Part shown: positions 9,518-18,890 of the stretch, piece after piece
Layout of the letters: each line of letters opens with the position of its first letter
Numbering within the stretch: position 1 is the first letter of the stretch
NCBI RefSeq assembly: GCF_000735455.1
Contig: NZ_JMPS01000023.1
Location: 62,001 to 126,000 of the forward strand
From: Yokenella regensburgei ATCC 49455
Lineage (GTDB): Bacteria; Pseudomonadota; Gammaproteobacteria; Enterobacterales; Enterobacteriaceae
Reading direction: 5' to 3'
Length of the DNA: 64,000 bases
The notes under the pieces: model-generated
Databases searched by the model: none
The model's input: only the letters and a program-made list of their open reading frames with translations
What the model was told of the DNA's origin: nothing
Position numbers and translations under genes: made by a program

Positions 9518-12325
9518 ATGCACTCCTGGAAAAAGAAACTAGCGGTATCTCAATTAGCAATGGCCTGTGCGCTGGCAATCGCTTCTCAGGCAAATGCGAG
9601 CACGGATATCTCCGGTACTGACTACACGACTTTTGTTCACTACAATGATGCCAGCTACGCTGATGGTGTCTACTATGACGGTTATGTTGGCTGGAATAAC
9701 TACGCGACCGATAGTATTTATAATGGTGATATTTACCCCGTTATTAATAATTCTGTGGTGAATGGCGTTATCTCAACCTATTATCTTGATGACGGTCTTT
9801 CTACAAATAGTAATGCTAACAGTCTGAGTATCAGCAATAGCACCATTCACGGAATGATTACGTCACAATGTATGACCACTGACTGCACCAACCGCAGCGG
9901 TACGGATTATTATTACGACCGTCTGGCGCTGACGGTTGATAATTCCACGATCGACGATAATTACGAACACTATACCTATAACGGTACCTGGAATGATGCA
10001 CCGGATACCCACGTTGTTGATGTTTATAATCTCGGTACCGCGATTACCCTGGATCAGGAAGTTGACCTGAATATCCAGAATAACTCGCACGTGGCAGGGA
10101 TTACGCTAACCCAGGGCTATGAGTGGCAGGATGTTGACGATAATACCGTTAGCACCGGCGTGAATAGCGGTGAAGTGTTTAATAACACCATTACCGTCAG
10201 TGACTCGGTAGTGACGTCGGGCTCCTGGTCCGATGAAGGGACCGAAGGCTGGTTCGGACGTTCCGACAGCGCCAGTGACTACGATGGCAAATCCTGGACC
10301 GCTGACGACGTCGCGCTGGCGGCGATCGCTGACCCGAATGCGGATAACGCGATGCAAACCACCGCGCTCTTCAGCAATTCGACCCTGACCGGCGACGTGG
10401 TGTTCTCGAGCAACTTCGACGAAAACTTCTTCCCGAACGGTGCCGACAGCTATCGCGACACCGACGGCGATAATGACACCAACGGCTGGGACGGCACCGA
10501 TCGTCTGGATCTGACGCTGGATAACGCAAGCAAGTGGGTCGGCGCGGCGGTCTCCGTCCATCAGGTCGACAGTGACGGAGACGGTGTCTATGACAGCTTC
10601 GCCGCCGGAACTGAAGCCACCGCAACGCTGTACGATATCTCCGCCAACAGCCTGTGGCCAACCTCGACCTATGGTGTTGATAACGATAACACCGCGTGGA
10701 GCGAAGGCAGCCACGTTGTCGGCAATGAGGTGTATCAGAGCGGCCTGTTCAATGTAACGCTGGACCACGGTTCAGAGTGGGATACGCGCAAATCTTCTCT
10801 CATCGACACATTAACCGTCAGTAACGCCTCGCAGGTGAACGTTGAAAACTCAACGCTGGTGGCAGACAGCATCACGCTGAACAATGCGTCATCGCTGAAT
10901 ATTGGTGATACCGGCTATGTCGCGACAGACAGCGTTAACCTCAACAGCTACAGCTCCGCCACGTTGACGGAAGAAACCGCCGAGCTCTATGCGAATACCA
11001 TCACCGTTGACGGTGGCGCTTCGCTCAACCTGGGCCTGGGCCAGATCGATACTGCGCAACTGACCTTGACCAACGGCGGTACGTTTGACGTCGCAAGTCG
11101 CGATTATGTGCTGAACGGTAGCATGATCAATGGCCATACCAACGACACGACCCAGAGCAATTATGGCTACGGCGTAGTGGCGCTGAATTCCGATGGTCAT
11201 CTGGCGGTCAACGGTGATGTTTCCGGTAATTACAAGGTGCGTATTGATAACGCGACCGGCGAAGGCGCGGTGGCTGATTACAACGGCAACGAGCTGATTC
11301 GGGTTTATGACGATAACGCAGCGACCACCGCAACCTTCAGCGCGGCGAACCTCGCCGATCTTGGGGCTTACACCTATAAAGCGCAGCAGGAGGGCGACAC
11401 CGTCGTTCTGCGTCAGGATCGTCTGACGGATTACGCTAACATGGCGCTGAGCATTCTTTCCGCTAACACCAATATCTGGAATCTGCAGCAGGATACGCTA
11501 ACCAACCGCCTGAACAGCGCTCGTCATGGCTTCGACGATAACGGCGGCGTATGGGTGAGCTACTTCGGCGGTAACTTTGACGGCGATAATGGCACTATCC
11601 ACTACGATCAGGACGTTAACGGCATTATGGTTGGCCTCGATACTAAAGTTGAGGGCAACAACGCACAGTGGATCGTCGGTGCCGCTGCCGGTCTTGCGAA
11701 AGGTGATATGAACGATCGTACCGGTCAGGTCGATCAGGATAGCCAGTCTGCTTATCTGTACTCCTCGGCGCACTTTGCCAACAACGTGTTCTTTGACAGC
11801 AACCTGAGCTATTCCCGCTTCAATAACGATTTGTCTGCCAACATGAGCAACGGCGACTATGTGGATGGTAACACCACGACCGATGCGTGGGGCTTTGGTC
11901 TGAAACTGGGCTACGACTACAAGTTCGACAATAACGGCTACGTGACGCCCTACGGCAGCATTTCTGGCCTGTTCCAGTCTGGCGACAGCTATCGTCTGAG
12001 CAATAATATGCGTGTTAATGGCCAGGATTATGACAGCCTGCGCTATGAGCTTGGTATGGATGCTGGTTATACCTTCAACTTCGGCGATCAGGCGATGACG
12101 CCGTACTTCAAGCTGGCGTACGTCTATGACGACTCCAGCAACGATGCCAACATCAACGGTGATTCCATTGATAACGGTGTTGAAGGATCGGCGGTGCGCG
12201 TCGGTGTGGGGAGCCAGTTCAGCTTCACCAAAAACTTCAGCGCCTATACCGGTGTGAACTACCTGGGCGGCGGCGATGTTGATCAAGACTGGGCTGCCAA
12301 TGCTGGCGTGAAGTACACCTGGTAA
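9518..12325 (+). CDS. yaiT: YaiT-like autotransporter adhesin, intact
   Basis: This 935-residue type Va autotransporter sits exactly where E. coli K-12 has the IS-interrupted yaiT. A signal peptide (1-27, ending QANA) opens with MHSWKKKL, a start shared with E. coli YaiT as I recall it. The passenger (about 28-640) is rich in Asn, Asp, Ser, Thr and Tyr with many short beta repeats typical of a right-handed beta-helix. The translocator barrel (about 670-935) ends in the aromatic KYTW. Two Asp-rich loops (314-328 and DSDGDGVYD at 351-359) resemble calcium-binding loops. It should be displayed on the cell surface and may act in adhesion or biofilm; the receptor is unknown. A strong terminator follows the gene. 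Confidence 0.85.
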   Translation: MHSWKKKLAVSQLAMACALAIASQANASTDISGTDYTTFVHYNDASYADGVYYDGYVGWNNYATDSIYNGDIYPVINNSVVNGVISTYYLDDGLSTNSNANSLSISNSTIHGMITSQCMTTDCTNRSGTDYYYDRLALTVDNSTIDDNYEHYTYNGTWNDAPDTHVVDVYNLGTAITLDQEVDLNIQNNSHVAGITLTQGYEWQDVDDNTVSTGVNSGEVFNNTITVSDSVVTSGSWSDEGTEGWFGRSDSASDYDGKSWTADDVALAAIADPNADNAMQTTALFSNSTLTGDVVFSSNFDENFFPNGADSYRDTDGDNDTNGWDGTDRLDLTLDNASKWVGAAVSVHQVDSDGDGVYDSFAAGTEATATLYDISANSLWPTSTYGVDNDNTAWSEGSHVVGNEVYQSGLFNVTLDHGSEWDTRKSSLIDTLTVSNASQVNVENSTLVADSITLNNASSLNIGDTGYVATDSVNLNSYSSATLTEETAELYANTITVDGGASLNLGLGQIDTAQLTLTNGGTFDVASRDYVLNGSMINGHTNDTTQSNYGYGVVALNSDGHLAVNGDVSGNYKVRIDNATGEGAVADYNGNELIRVYDDNAATTATFSAANLADLGAYTYKAQQEGDTVVLRQDRLTDYANMALSILSANTNIWNLQQDTLTNRLNSARHGFDDNGGVWVSYFGGNFDGDNGTIHYDQDVNGIMVGLDTKVEGNNAQWIVGAAAGLAKGDMNDRTGQVDQDSQSAYLYSSAHFANNVFFDSNLSYSRFNNDLSANMSNGDYVDGNTTTDAWGFGLKLGYDYKFDNNGYVTPYGSISGLFQSGDSYRLSNNMRVNGQDYDSLRYELGMDAGYTFNFGDQAMTPYFKLAYVYDDSSNDANINGDSIDNGVEGSAVRVGVGSQFSFTKNFSAYTGVNYLGGGDVDQDWAANAGVKYTW

Positions 12326-12348
12326 TCTGCCCGTAGCCTTCATCTTTG

Positions 12349-12380
12349 AATGCCCACCATGACTATGGTGGGCATTTTTA
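12349..12380 (+). terminator. Rho-independent terminator of the autotransporter gene
   Basis: A 12-bp perfect stem (AATGCCCACCAT at 12349-12360 with ATGGTGGGCATT at 12365-12376) is followed by a short T-run. It lies 23 bp past the stop codon and 15 bp before the next start. Confidence 0.9.
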
Positions 12381-12395
12381 TACGGACTGTCGTTT

Positions 12396-13022
12396 ATGCC
12401 AAATCAATTAAAACCTCTGCAAGCATTTGAAGTCCTGAACCAACGTTTTCACATCCATGGCACCTCCTTTGACACCCGACGAGGCGAGGCGGTGTTATCC
12501 GCGGGGAAGCAGGTCGGTGGGCATACTATTTTTTTACTCCAGGGCTGCGTTTCCCTGACGCGAAAAACCAACAATCTATTGCTTGGCTACGTTCAGGCTC
12601 CGTTCGTGACGGGGCTCGCCGCCGGGATAATAGAAAATCAGGAAGAGTACCTGATGGTGACGGAAAGTGTCTGCCGCGGTTATTACCTGCCTGCGGAGGC
12701 TGCGGCAAGTCTTCTTGAACAACATCAACTCTGGCGTGAGGCCTTTCAGTGGCTGGCCTGGCAGGTGAGGGTGTTGCAAAAACGCGAGTGCCAGCTGGTA
12801 GGGAGTAACAGCTACAACCAAATTCGTGCCACCTTGCTCAGCATGACGGGCTGGGAGGAGTCGCTACGCGCGAGGGTCGGGGTGATGAACTACATTCAGC
12901 GCAGCACCCACATTTCACGTTCAGTGATTGCCGAAGTGCTTGCGGCACTACGGGAGGGGGAATATATCCAGATGCACAAAGGCAAGCTGGTTGCGGTCAA
13001 CCGCTTGCCTTCGGATTATTAA
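12396..13022 (+). CDS. iprA: Winged-helix regulator YaiV/IprA
   Basis: This 208-residue protein has a Crp-like plan: an N-terminal cupin-like sensory domain (about 20-110) and a C-terminal helix-turn-helix (about 140-200). The DNA-binding half is nearly the same as E. coli YaiV (GVMNYIQRSTHISRSVIAEV, LAALREGEYIQMHKGKL). The Salmonella orthologue IprA is reported as an inhibitor of hydrogen peroxide resistance. The cyclic-nucleotide contact residues of true CRP are not evident, so the ligand is unknown. It converges on ampH with 13 bp between the stop codons. Confidence 0.9.
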   Translation: MPNQLKPLQAFEVLNQRFHIHGTSFDTRRGEAVLSAGKQVGGHTIFLLQGCVSLTRKTNNLLLGYVQAPFVTGLAAGIIENQEEYLMVTESVCRGYYLPAEAAASLLEQHQLWREAFQWLAWQVRVLQKRECQLVGSNSYNQIRATLLSMTGWEESLRARVGVMNYIQRSTHISRSVIAEVLAALREGEYIQMHKGKLVAVNRLPSDY

Positions 13023-13035
13023 CCGCCACGGTTTC

Positions 13036-14193
13036 TCAGGAAGCCGGTACCACGACGTTTTTGTTCGAGCTCAGCTCACTGACCAGGTTGTTGATGCCGT
13101 CGCTCATATTGACGAAACGGGTCTGTGCCGAGCGGGTCACTACCACGAAGGCGCCGACGTTGTGCTGCGGGATCATCGCCATATACGTGATAAACCCGCC
13201 GCCACCGCCGGTCTTTTGAATGATGCCTGGGTGCCCCTCTTTCGGCCCCATATAGACCCAGCCCATACCCAGCGCGTCGGCTTTGCCCGGCACGTCCATG
13301 CCGATAACCCGCGTCAGTTGATGACGCTGGTAGATGAGGGTTTGCATCCGATCCGCCTGTGGCGAACGGGAGTAGAAATCGGAAGAGAGGAACTGCTGCA
13401 TCCAGCGCATCATATCGCCAGGCGTGGAGTAAACGCCGCCGCTGCCGATAGCCGCCAGGGTGTTATTACACGGACTGGCGCCTTTCTCCGCCACCATCAG
13501 ACGTCGGCACTGATCCGGTGAAGGCGTGAAAGTGGTGTCTTTCATCCCAAGCGGACGGGTAATTTTCTCTTCGAACAGCTGCGTATAGGGTTTACCTGCG
13601 GCGCTGGAGAGCGCGTCGGCCAGCAGATCAAACGCCAGGTTTGAGTAGGCGGCCTGCGATCCCGGGGCGGCCTTCAGGCTGGCGGTGGTGAGCCAGTTCC
13701 AGCGCTGCGAATAGGTTGGCCAGACAAACACCGGACGGTGCGCCGCGCCGCCTGGCTGCTCGCGGGGCAGAGAACTGGTATGGGTCGCAAGATTTACCAG
13801 GGTAATAGGCGCACCGTTATAGGTTGGTACGCGTGTGCCCGGCGGAGCATATTTGCTGAGCGGATCGTTGAGCTTGACCGTGCCCTGATCCAGAAGCTTC
13901 ACCAGCATTTCACTGGTCATCAGCTTGCTAAGAGAAGCGATACGGATAACCGAATCGAGCTGTGGGCGGACGTCGCTCCCGGGACGGGTTTCTCCGAAGC
14001 TTCGGAATACGCGCTGATTGCCATCAATCACCACGATTGCCATTCCCGTAGCGCCGCTGCCGTAATATATCAGGTTCGCGTATCGGTCGACGATATCAGC
14101 TGCAAAAACCGGGGAAGGCGATGTCTGGGCGGCATGAGCCACGGACAGGGCTGACGTTAACAGCGCAACGCTTAATAACAGACGACGTTTCAA
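13036..14193 (-). CDS. ampH: Penicillin-binding protein / beta-lactamase-family carboxypeptidase AmpH
   Basis: This 385-residue class C serine hydrolase acts in the periplasm as a bifunctional DD-carboxypeptidase and endopeptidase on peptidoglycan. The signal peptide is residues 1-22. Catalytic motifs are intact: SxxK at S87-K90 (SLSK), YSN in QAAYSNLAFD, and KTG in IIQKTGGGGGF. The start is TTG, as I recall for E. coli ampH, where the encoded protein is also 385 residues. It stands alone, divergent from sbmA. Confidence 0.96.
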   Translation of the reverse strand: MKRRLLLSVALLTSALSVAHAAQTSPSPVFAADIVDRYANLIYYGSGATGMAIVVIDGNQRVFRSFGETRPGSDVRPQLDSVIRIASLSKLMTSEMLVKLLDQGTVKLNDPLSKYAPPGTRVPTYNGAPITLVNLATHTSSLPREQPGGAAHRPVFVWPTYSQRWNWLTTASLKAAPGSQAAYSNLAFDLLADALSSAAGKPYTQLFEEKITRPLGMKDTTFTPSPDQCRRLMVAEKGASPCNNTLAAIGSGGVYSTPGDMMRWMQQFLSSDFYSRSPQADRMQTLIYQRHQLTRVIGMDVPGKADALGMGWVYMGPKEGHPGIIQKTGGGGGFITYMAMIPQHNVGAFVVVTRSAQTRFVNMSDGINNLVSELSSNKNVVVPAS

Positions 14194-14562
14194 CGGGAGT
14201 ATCCATGAATCTAAATAAAAAGATAATGTGTATTTATACTACTAACCGGCATGTTGCAAAGGGCCTTTCGCGCTAAACCATGAGGGAAAAACGTAACGAT
14301 GGGTAAATATGTCTGTTTTTACTGCGGCGTGTTATCCATTTTGTGATCGAGCGCTTATTATAAGGGAAGCATTAAACTCCTTCTGGAAAGGCGCTTTCGT
14401 AGTATTTGTTTATAAATTAAACAATGAAATAAACATTCAACGAAACAATTATCCAGAAACAACCGGCGAACTATGTCGTTAAGATCCAGTCTGATTGAAC
14501 GGTCTGGACGGACGTTTAGTCCACAGCAATAGCCAAAAATAAGAAGTTAGCAGGAGAGAACC
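14194..14562. promoter_or_regulatory. Divergent promoter region, ampH / sbmA
   Basis: Here 370 bp without a gene separate the ampH and sbmA starts. The middle (14330-14450) is AT-rich. The sbmA-proximal part holds a sigma-E-like promoter, listed separately. The minus-strand frame at 14479-14682 is antisense to the sbmA start and is not credible. Confidence 0.5.
14467..14495 (+). promoter_or_regulatory. Sigma-E-type promoter of sbmA-yaiW
   Basis: CGAACTA (14467-14473) and TCTGAT (14490-14495) are separated by about 16 bp. They fit the RpoE consensus (GGAACTT, spacer 15-19, TCTGA) well and lie 68 bp before the sbmA start. sbmA is a known sigma-E regulon member in E. coli. Confidence 0.65.
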
Positions 14563-15792
14563 ATGTTCAAGTCTTTTTTCCCAAAGCCGGGGCCGTTTTT
14601 TCTTTCGGCGTTTATTTGGGCACTCATCGCCGTGGTGTTCTGGCAGGCCGGAGGAAGCGCGTTTTTTGAACGACTTTTCCACGCCAGTGATAAAGTTCCT
14701 ATCAGCGCCGCGCGCTTCTGGTCAGCAAGTTATCTGCTGTTTTACGCTTATTACCTCATCTGCGTTGGCGCCTTTGCGCTGTTCTGGTTTATCCGCAGTC
14801 CGCATCGCTGGCAGTACTGGTCAATTCTCGGCTCCTCGCTGATTATCTTCGTCACCTGGTTTCTGGTGGAAGTCGGCGTCGCGGTCAACGCGTGGTACGC
14901 CCCGTTTTTTGACCTCATTCAGACCGCACTGAGCTCCCCGAATAAAATCCCTATCGATCGTTTTTATTCCGAGGTGGGCGTCTTCCTTGGGATCGCGCTT
15001 ATCGCGCTTATCGCGGTGGTCGTTGGGGTACTGAACAACTTTTTCATCAGCCACTACGTGTTCCGCTGGCGCACGGCGATGAACGAACACTACATGGAAC
15101 ACTGGCAGAAGCTGCGCCATATCGAAGGGGCCGCGCAGCGTGTGCAGGAAGATACCATGCGCTTTGCTTCTACCCTTGAAGATATGGGTGTGAGCTTTAT
15201 TCAGGCGGTCATGACCCTGATTGCTTTCCTTCCGGTACTGGTGGCGCTGTCGCCGCACGTACCGGAACTGCCGATTGTCGGACATGTCCCTTATGGCCTG
15301 GTCATTGCGGCTATCGTCTGGTCTCTGATGGGGACCGGGATGCTGGCGGTGGTTGGGATCAAGCTGCCGGGTCTGGCCTTTAAAAATCAGCGCGTAGAAG
15401 CCGCCTATCGTAAAGAGCTGGTTTATGGTGAAGACGATGCGGCTCGCGCTACGCCGCCGACGGTGCGCGAGCTGTTCAGCGCCGTTCGTCAGAACTATTT
15501 CCGTCTCTACTTCCACTACATGTACTTCAACATTGCCCGCATTCTCTATCTGCAGGTAGACAACGTTTTCGGCGTTTTCTTGCTTTTCCCGTCGATTGCA
15601 GCAGGTACTATTACGCTGGGACTGATGCAGCAGATAACCAATGCCTTCGGGCAGGTTCGCGGTTCGTTCCAGTACCTGATTAGCTCCTGGACGACGCTGG
15701 TTGAGCTGATGTCGATTTACAAACGTCTGCGCAGCTTTGAGCGTGAACTGGATAATCAGGATTTGCAGGAAGTCACCCAAACCTCTCAATAA
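14563..15792 (+). CDS. sbmA: Peptide antibiotic / microcin transporter SbmA
   Basis: This 409-residue inner-membrane protein has eight or so hydrophobic segments and no nucleotide-binding domain. The SbmA/BacA family imports microcins B17 and J25, bleomycin, and proline-rich antimicrobial peptides using the proton gradient. The N-terminus ([20 protein letters not shown]) and most of the body match E. coli SbmA, which is 406 residues. The gene lies behind a sigma-E-type promoter and is followed after 12 bp by yaiW, so the two form an operon. Confidence 0.96.
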   Translation: MFKSFFPKPGPFFLSAFIWALIAVVFWQAGGSAFFERLFHASDKVPISAARFWSASYLLFYAYYLICVGAFALFWFIRSPHRWQYWSILGSSLIIFVTWFLVEVGVAVNAWYAPFFDLIQTALSSPNKIPIDRFYSEVGVFLGIALIALIAVVVGVLNNFFISHYVFRWRTAMNEHYMEHWQKLRHIEGAAQRVQEDTMRFASTLEDMGVSFIQAVMTLIAFLPVLVALSPHVPELPIVGHVPYGLVIAAIVWSLMGTGMLAVVGIKLPGLAFKNQRVEAAYRKELVYGEDDAARATPPTVRELFSAVRQNYFRLYFHYMYFNIARILYLQVDNVFGVFLLFPSIAAGTITLGLMQQITNAFGQVRGSFQYLISSWTTLVELMSIYKRLRSFERELDNQDLQEVTQTSQ

Positions 15793-15804
15793 CAGGGAAG
15801 CAGA

Positions 15805-16902
15805 ATGGCCGTACCACGTTTGTTGATCCCCTCGCTGACGGTGCTCGCGGGGTTGGTGCTTAGCGCCTGTAGCAGTAAAACTCCCGCTCTGAAAGAAGGG
15901 GAGAAGGCTATCGACGTGGCGAGCGTGGTGCGCCAGAAAATGCCTTCGACCGTTAAAGACCGCGAGCTCTGGGCACAGAGCATTGCCGAAACCTTTGCCA
16001 GCCAGAAAATTGCGCCGACCGAAGAGAACGTCTGTTCGGTGCTGGCGGTGGCGCAGCAGGAGTCGAACTATCAGGCCGATCCGGCGGTGCCGGGGCTCAG
16101 TAAAATTGCCTGGCAGGAGATAGACAAGCGCGCAGAGCGGATGCACGTCCCGGTTTTCCTCGTGCATACCGCGCTGAAGCTCAAATCTCCGAACGGCAAA
16201 ACCTACAGCGAACGGCTGGATACCGTGAAAACGGAGAAACAGCTGAGCGCCATTTTTGACGATTTCATCGGGATGGTGCCGATGGGGCAAACCCTGTTTG
16301 GTTCACTGAACCCGGTGCATACCGGTGGGCCAATGCAGGTGAGTATCGCCTTTGCACAAGCGCATAAAGACGGTTACCCGTGGAAAATGACCGGGACGGT
16401 GCGCCAGGAAGTCTTTACCCTGCGCGGGGGCGTGTGGTTCGGGACCCGTCATCTGCTGAATTACCCGGCAAACTACCCGGAGCCGCTGTACCGCTTTGCT
16501 GATTTTAACGCTGGCTGGTACGCCAGCCGAAATGCCGCATTCCAGAGTGCGGTGAGTCGGGCGAGCGGCGTAAAGCTGGCGCTTGATGGTGACCTGATTC
16601 GTTACGACAGCGATGAACCCGGCACTACCGAAATGGCGGTGCGCAAGCTCGCGCCGAAGCTCGGAATAAGCGATAGCGACATTCATCGCCAACTGGCGAA
16701 GGGTGACAGTCTGGAGTTTGAGAAGACGGCGGTGTATCAGAAGGTGTATGCGCTCGCCGAGGCGAAAAGTGGTAAAGCGTTGCCGCGACAGATCTTACCG
16801 GGAATTCAGTTAGAGAGCCCGAAGATCACCCGTAACCTCACCACCGCGTGGTTCGCAAAACGGGTTGACGAGCGTCGGGCTCGCTGTATGGCGCAGAATT
16901 AG
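15805..16902 (+). CDS. yaiW: Outer-membrane lipoprotein YaiW
   Basis: This 365-residue protein has a lipoprotein signal (lipobox LSAC, lipidated Cys at about residue 23). In E. coli YaiW is a surface-exposed lipoprotein that helps proline-rich peptides such as Bac7 reach SbmA, which explains the operon with sbmA. The mature domain (DUF1615) contains [18 protein letters not shown] and a run around HTGGPMQVS that recalls lysozyme-like folds. Its stop overlaps the stop of the convergent yaiY by 3 bp. Confidence 0.93.
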   Translation: MAVPRLLIPSLTVLAGLVLSACSSKTPALKEGEKAIDVASVVRQKMPSTVKDRELWAQSIAETFASQKIAPTEENVCSVLAVAQQESNYQADPAVPGLSKIAWQEIDKRAERMHVPVFLVHTALKLKSPNGKTYSERLDTVKTEKQLSAIFDDFIGMVPMGQTLFGSLNPVHTGGPMQVSIAFAQAHKDGYPWKMTGTVRQEVFTLRGGVWFGTRHLLNYPANYPEPLYRFADFNAGWYASRNAAFQSAVSRASGVKLALDGDLIRYDSDEPGTTEMAVRKLAPKLGISDSDIHRQLAKGDSLEFEKTAVYQKVYALAEAKSGKALPRQILPGIQLESPKITRNLTTAWFAKRVDERRARCMAQN

Positions 16903-17201
16903 TGATGACGGCGCCAGCGCGCGATGAGCATCACTAACGCCAGCACTGCGCATCCTGCAAGAAACGGCACCAGGCCAAACAAGGTGCTGACCCCGGGGCC
17001 CATTTCAATGCGTGGGCGACCGCTGTCCTGCATCTGCATCAGATGCTCATAGACGCCAGGTGCGTGAACCAACAGGTTCAGCAGCTGCGCGCCGGCCCAA
17101 AAGCAGAATAGAACGAAGAGCGCATAGGCAATATTACCTGGCGCAGAAGAGGTCCTTTTCTTCCCACTGATAATGGGTTTCGACATCGTAAAATCTGTCA
17201 T
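16899..17201 (-). CDS. yaiY: Small inner-membrane protein YaiY
   Basis: This 100-residue protein has two transmembrane helices: [19 protein letters not shown] (about 23-41) and [20 protein letters not shown] (about 73-92). It ends in a basic RWRRHH tail and matches E. coli YaiY along its length. DUF2755 proteins have no known function. GAGG precedes the ATG at a normal distance. Confidence 0.92.
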   Translation of the reverse strand: MTDFTMSKPIISGKKRTSSAPGNIAYALFVLFCFWAGAQLLNLLVHAPGVYEHLMQMQDSGRPRIEMGPGVSTLFGLVPFLAGCAVLALVMLIARWRRHH

Positions 17202-17422
17202 AAAAGCCTCCCGGACATTCTGGCTTCCTGCCTGCTGAAGATGGCTGTAGTGTGGCAGTGCAAGGCGAATGTCAATATCGGAATAGTGGTAATTTCCGTT
17301 AAGGATTGCTCCTAATTTTGCGAAACTTGCATAGCATCACAATTGCGTTGCCTTAGTGTAAACGGACGTTGCGGCGGCACGCGGATGTGTGATGATAGGG
17401 TTTTCCTGCTTCTGGAGTGGTC

Positions 17423-17635
17423 ATGAATCTGCCTTTAAAAATACGCCGTGACTGGCATTACTATGCCTTTGCGATTGGGCTTATCTTCATTCTTAACGGC
17501 GTGGTCGGACTGCTCGGTTTTGAAGCCAAAGGGTGGCAAACCTACGCGGTAGGGCTGGTGACCTGGGTGATTAGCTTTTGGCTGGCGGGGTTTATCATTC
17601 GCCGCCGTCCCGAGGCTGAGACGGCGGAAAAGTAA
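17423..17635 (+). CDS. yaiZ: Small membrane protein YaiZ
   Basis: This 70-residue protein (DUF2754) matches E. coli YaiZ almost residue for residue (IRRDWHYYAFAIGLIFILNG). It has two transmembrane helices (about 13-33 and 40-60) and a basic C-terminal RRR motif. The ATG at 17423 is preferred to the upstream GTG because GGAG lies at the right distance and the length equals E. coli. Function unknown. It converges on ddlA. Confidence 0.92.
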   Translation: MNLPLKIRRDWHYYAFAIGLIFILNGVVGLLGFEAKGWQTYAVGLVTWVISFWLAGFIIRRRPEAETAEK

Positions 17636-17652
17636 ATCTTATACCTGAACGG

Positions 17653-18747
17653 CTACATCGAGGTTTTCAGCGCGTTGTCAGCGCGGTGGCGCTCGAGCGC
17701 CAGCTCAATCAGACGGGTGATGAGCGAGGTGTAATCCAGACCGCTCGCCTGCCACAGTTTGGGATACATGCTGATGTTAGTAAAACCAGGCAGCGTGTTG
17801 ATTTCGTTGATGATAACGTCGTTGTCTTCGGTTAAGAACACGTCAACGCGCGCCATACCGCTGCAGCCCAGCGTCTGATAGGCCTGTATGGCGATGGCGC
17901 GCACTTTGTCATTCACCGCGCTATCGATATCCGCCGGGATCACCACGCGAGCACCGTTGTCATCAATGTACTTGGTGTCGTAGGCGTAGAATTCGCTGTT
18001 CAGCACAATCTCACCGCAGGTGCTGGCTTCCGGGAAGTCATTACCCAGTACCGCACACTCAATTTCACGGCCCTTAATTCCTTTCTCAACCACCACTTTG
18101 TGGTCAAACTCGAACGCCAGCGCCACGGCGGTATGATACTGCGCTTCGCTGGTGACTTTGCTGACGCCAACGGAAGACCCCTGGTTTGCCGGTTTCACAA
18201 ACAGCGGCAGGCCGAGGCGGGATTCGATATCGGCAAAGCTGATTTTATCGCGGTTGGCGCGGGTCAGCGTGACAAACGGCGCAATCGCCAGACCGGCGTC
18301 GCGCAGCAGACGTTTAGTCACGTCTTTGTCCATGCAGGCGGCGGAGCCCAGCACGTCGGAGCCGACGTATGGCAGGTTGGCCATGCGCAGCATGCCCTGC
18401 AGGGAACCATCTTCGCCAAGCGTACCGTGGACGATCGGGAAGATAACATCAATGCCCGGCAGCGGCTGGCCGTTACCGGCATCGATCAGCTGTTGGGACA
18501 CTTTACCTGGCACCTGAGCCAGCGTTACGTCGGAAGGGCGCAGCGCGATACGTGCCGGGTCATTGGCGTTGAGCAGGTAGCTGCTGGCATCGTTAATGTG
18601 CCACTGGCCCTGCTTATCAATTCCCAACAGGGTCACGTCAAACTTTGTTTTATCGATTGCTTCAACGATGTTTTTCGCCGACTGCAACGACACCTCGTGT
18701 TCTGCTGATTTACCGCCAAAAACAATGCCCACCCGCAACTTAGCCAT
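17653..18747 (-). CDS. ddlA: D-alanine--D-alanine ligase A
   Basis: This 364-residue ATP-grasp enzyme joins two D-Ala to make the dipeptide used by MurF in peptidoglycan synthesis. The N-terminus [20 protein letters not shown] starts at 18747. An upstream in-frame start would add 15 residues not found in E. coli DdlA, also 364 residues. The family signatures [12 protein letters not shown] and [17 protein letters not shown] are intact. It is monocistronic and divergent from the MFS gene. Confidence 0.96.
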   Translation of the reverse strand: MAKLRVGIVFGGKSAEHEVSLQSAKNIVEAIDKTKFDVTLLGIDKQGQWHINDASSYLLNANDPARIALRPSDVTLAQVPGKVSQQLIDAGNGQPLPGIDVIFPIVHGTLGEDGSLQGMLRMANLPYVGSDVLGSAACMDKDVTKRLLRDAGLAIAPFVTLTRANRDKISFADIESRLGLPLFVKPANQGSSVGVSKVTSEAQYHTAVALAFEFDHKVVVEKGIKGREIECAVLGNDFPEASTCGEIVLNSEFYAYDTKYIDDNGARVVIPADIDSAVNDKVRAIAIQAYQTLGCSGMARVDVFLTEDNDVIINEINTLPGFTNISMYPKLWQASGLDYTSLITRLIELALERHRADNALKTSM

Positions 18748-18890
18748 CTCAACTACCATCCGTCTAAAATTCCAAAACACATAACATACCACGTCAATTT
18801 CAGTGTATCTGCCATAATCTTTTACTTCTGGCCACGTTGAAATTTGATAAGCTGGCTAACAAATTTAGCATCTGAATAAATTGCGCAGTT

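Noticed and set aside
9336-9518. A 60-codon frame running into the autotransporter start
   Set aside because: No ribosome binding site, AT-rich composition and no family; more likely promoter DNA.
12526-12821. Minus-strand frames inside iprA
   Set aside because: They are wholly within a confidently identified gene and have shadow composition.
14821-16290. A 489-codon open frame on the minus strand opposite sbmA and yaiW
   Set aside because: It is antisense to two well-supported genes, is rich in His, Arg and Gln as expected of a GC-driven shadow frame, and has no recognisable domain.
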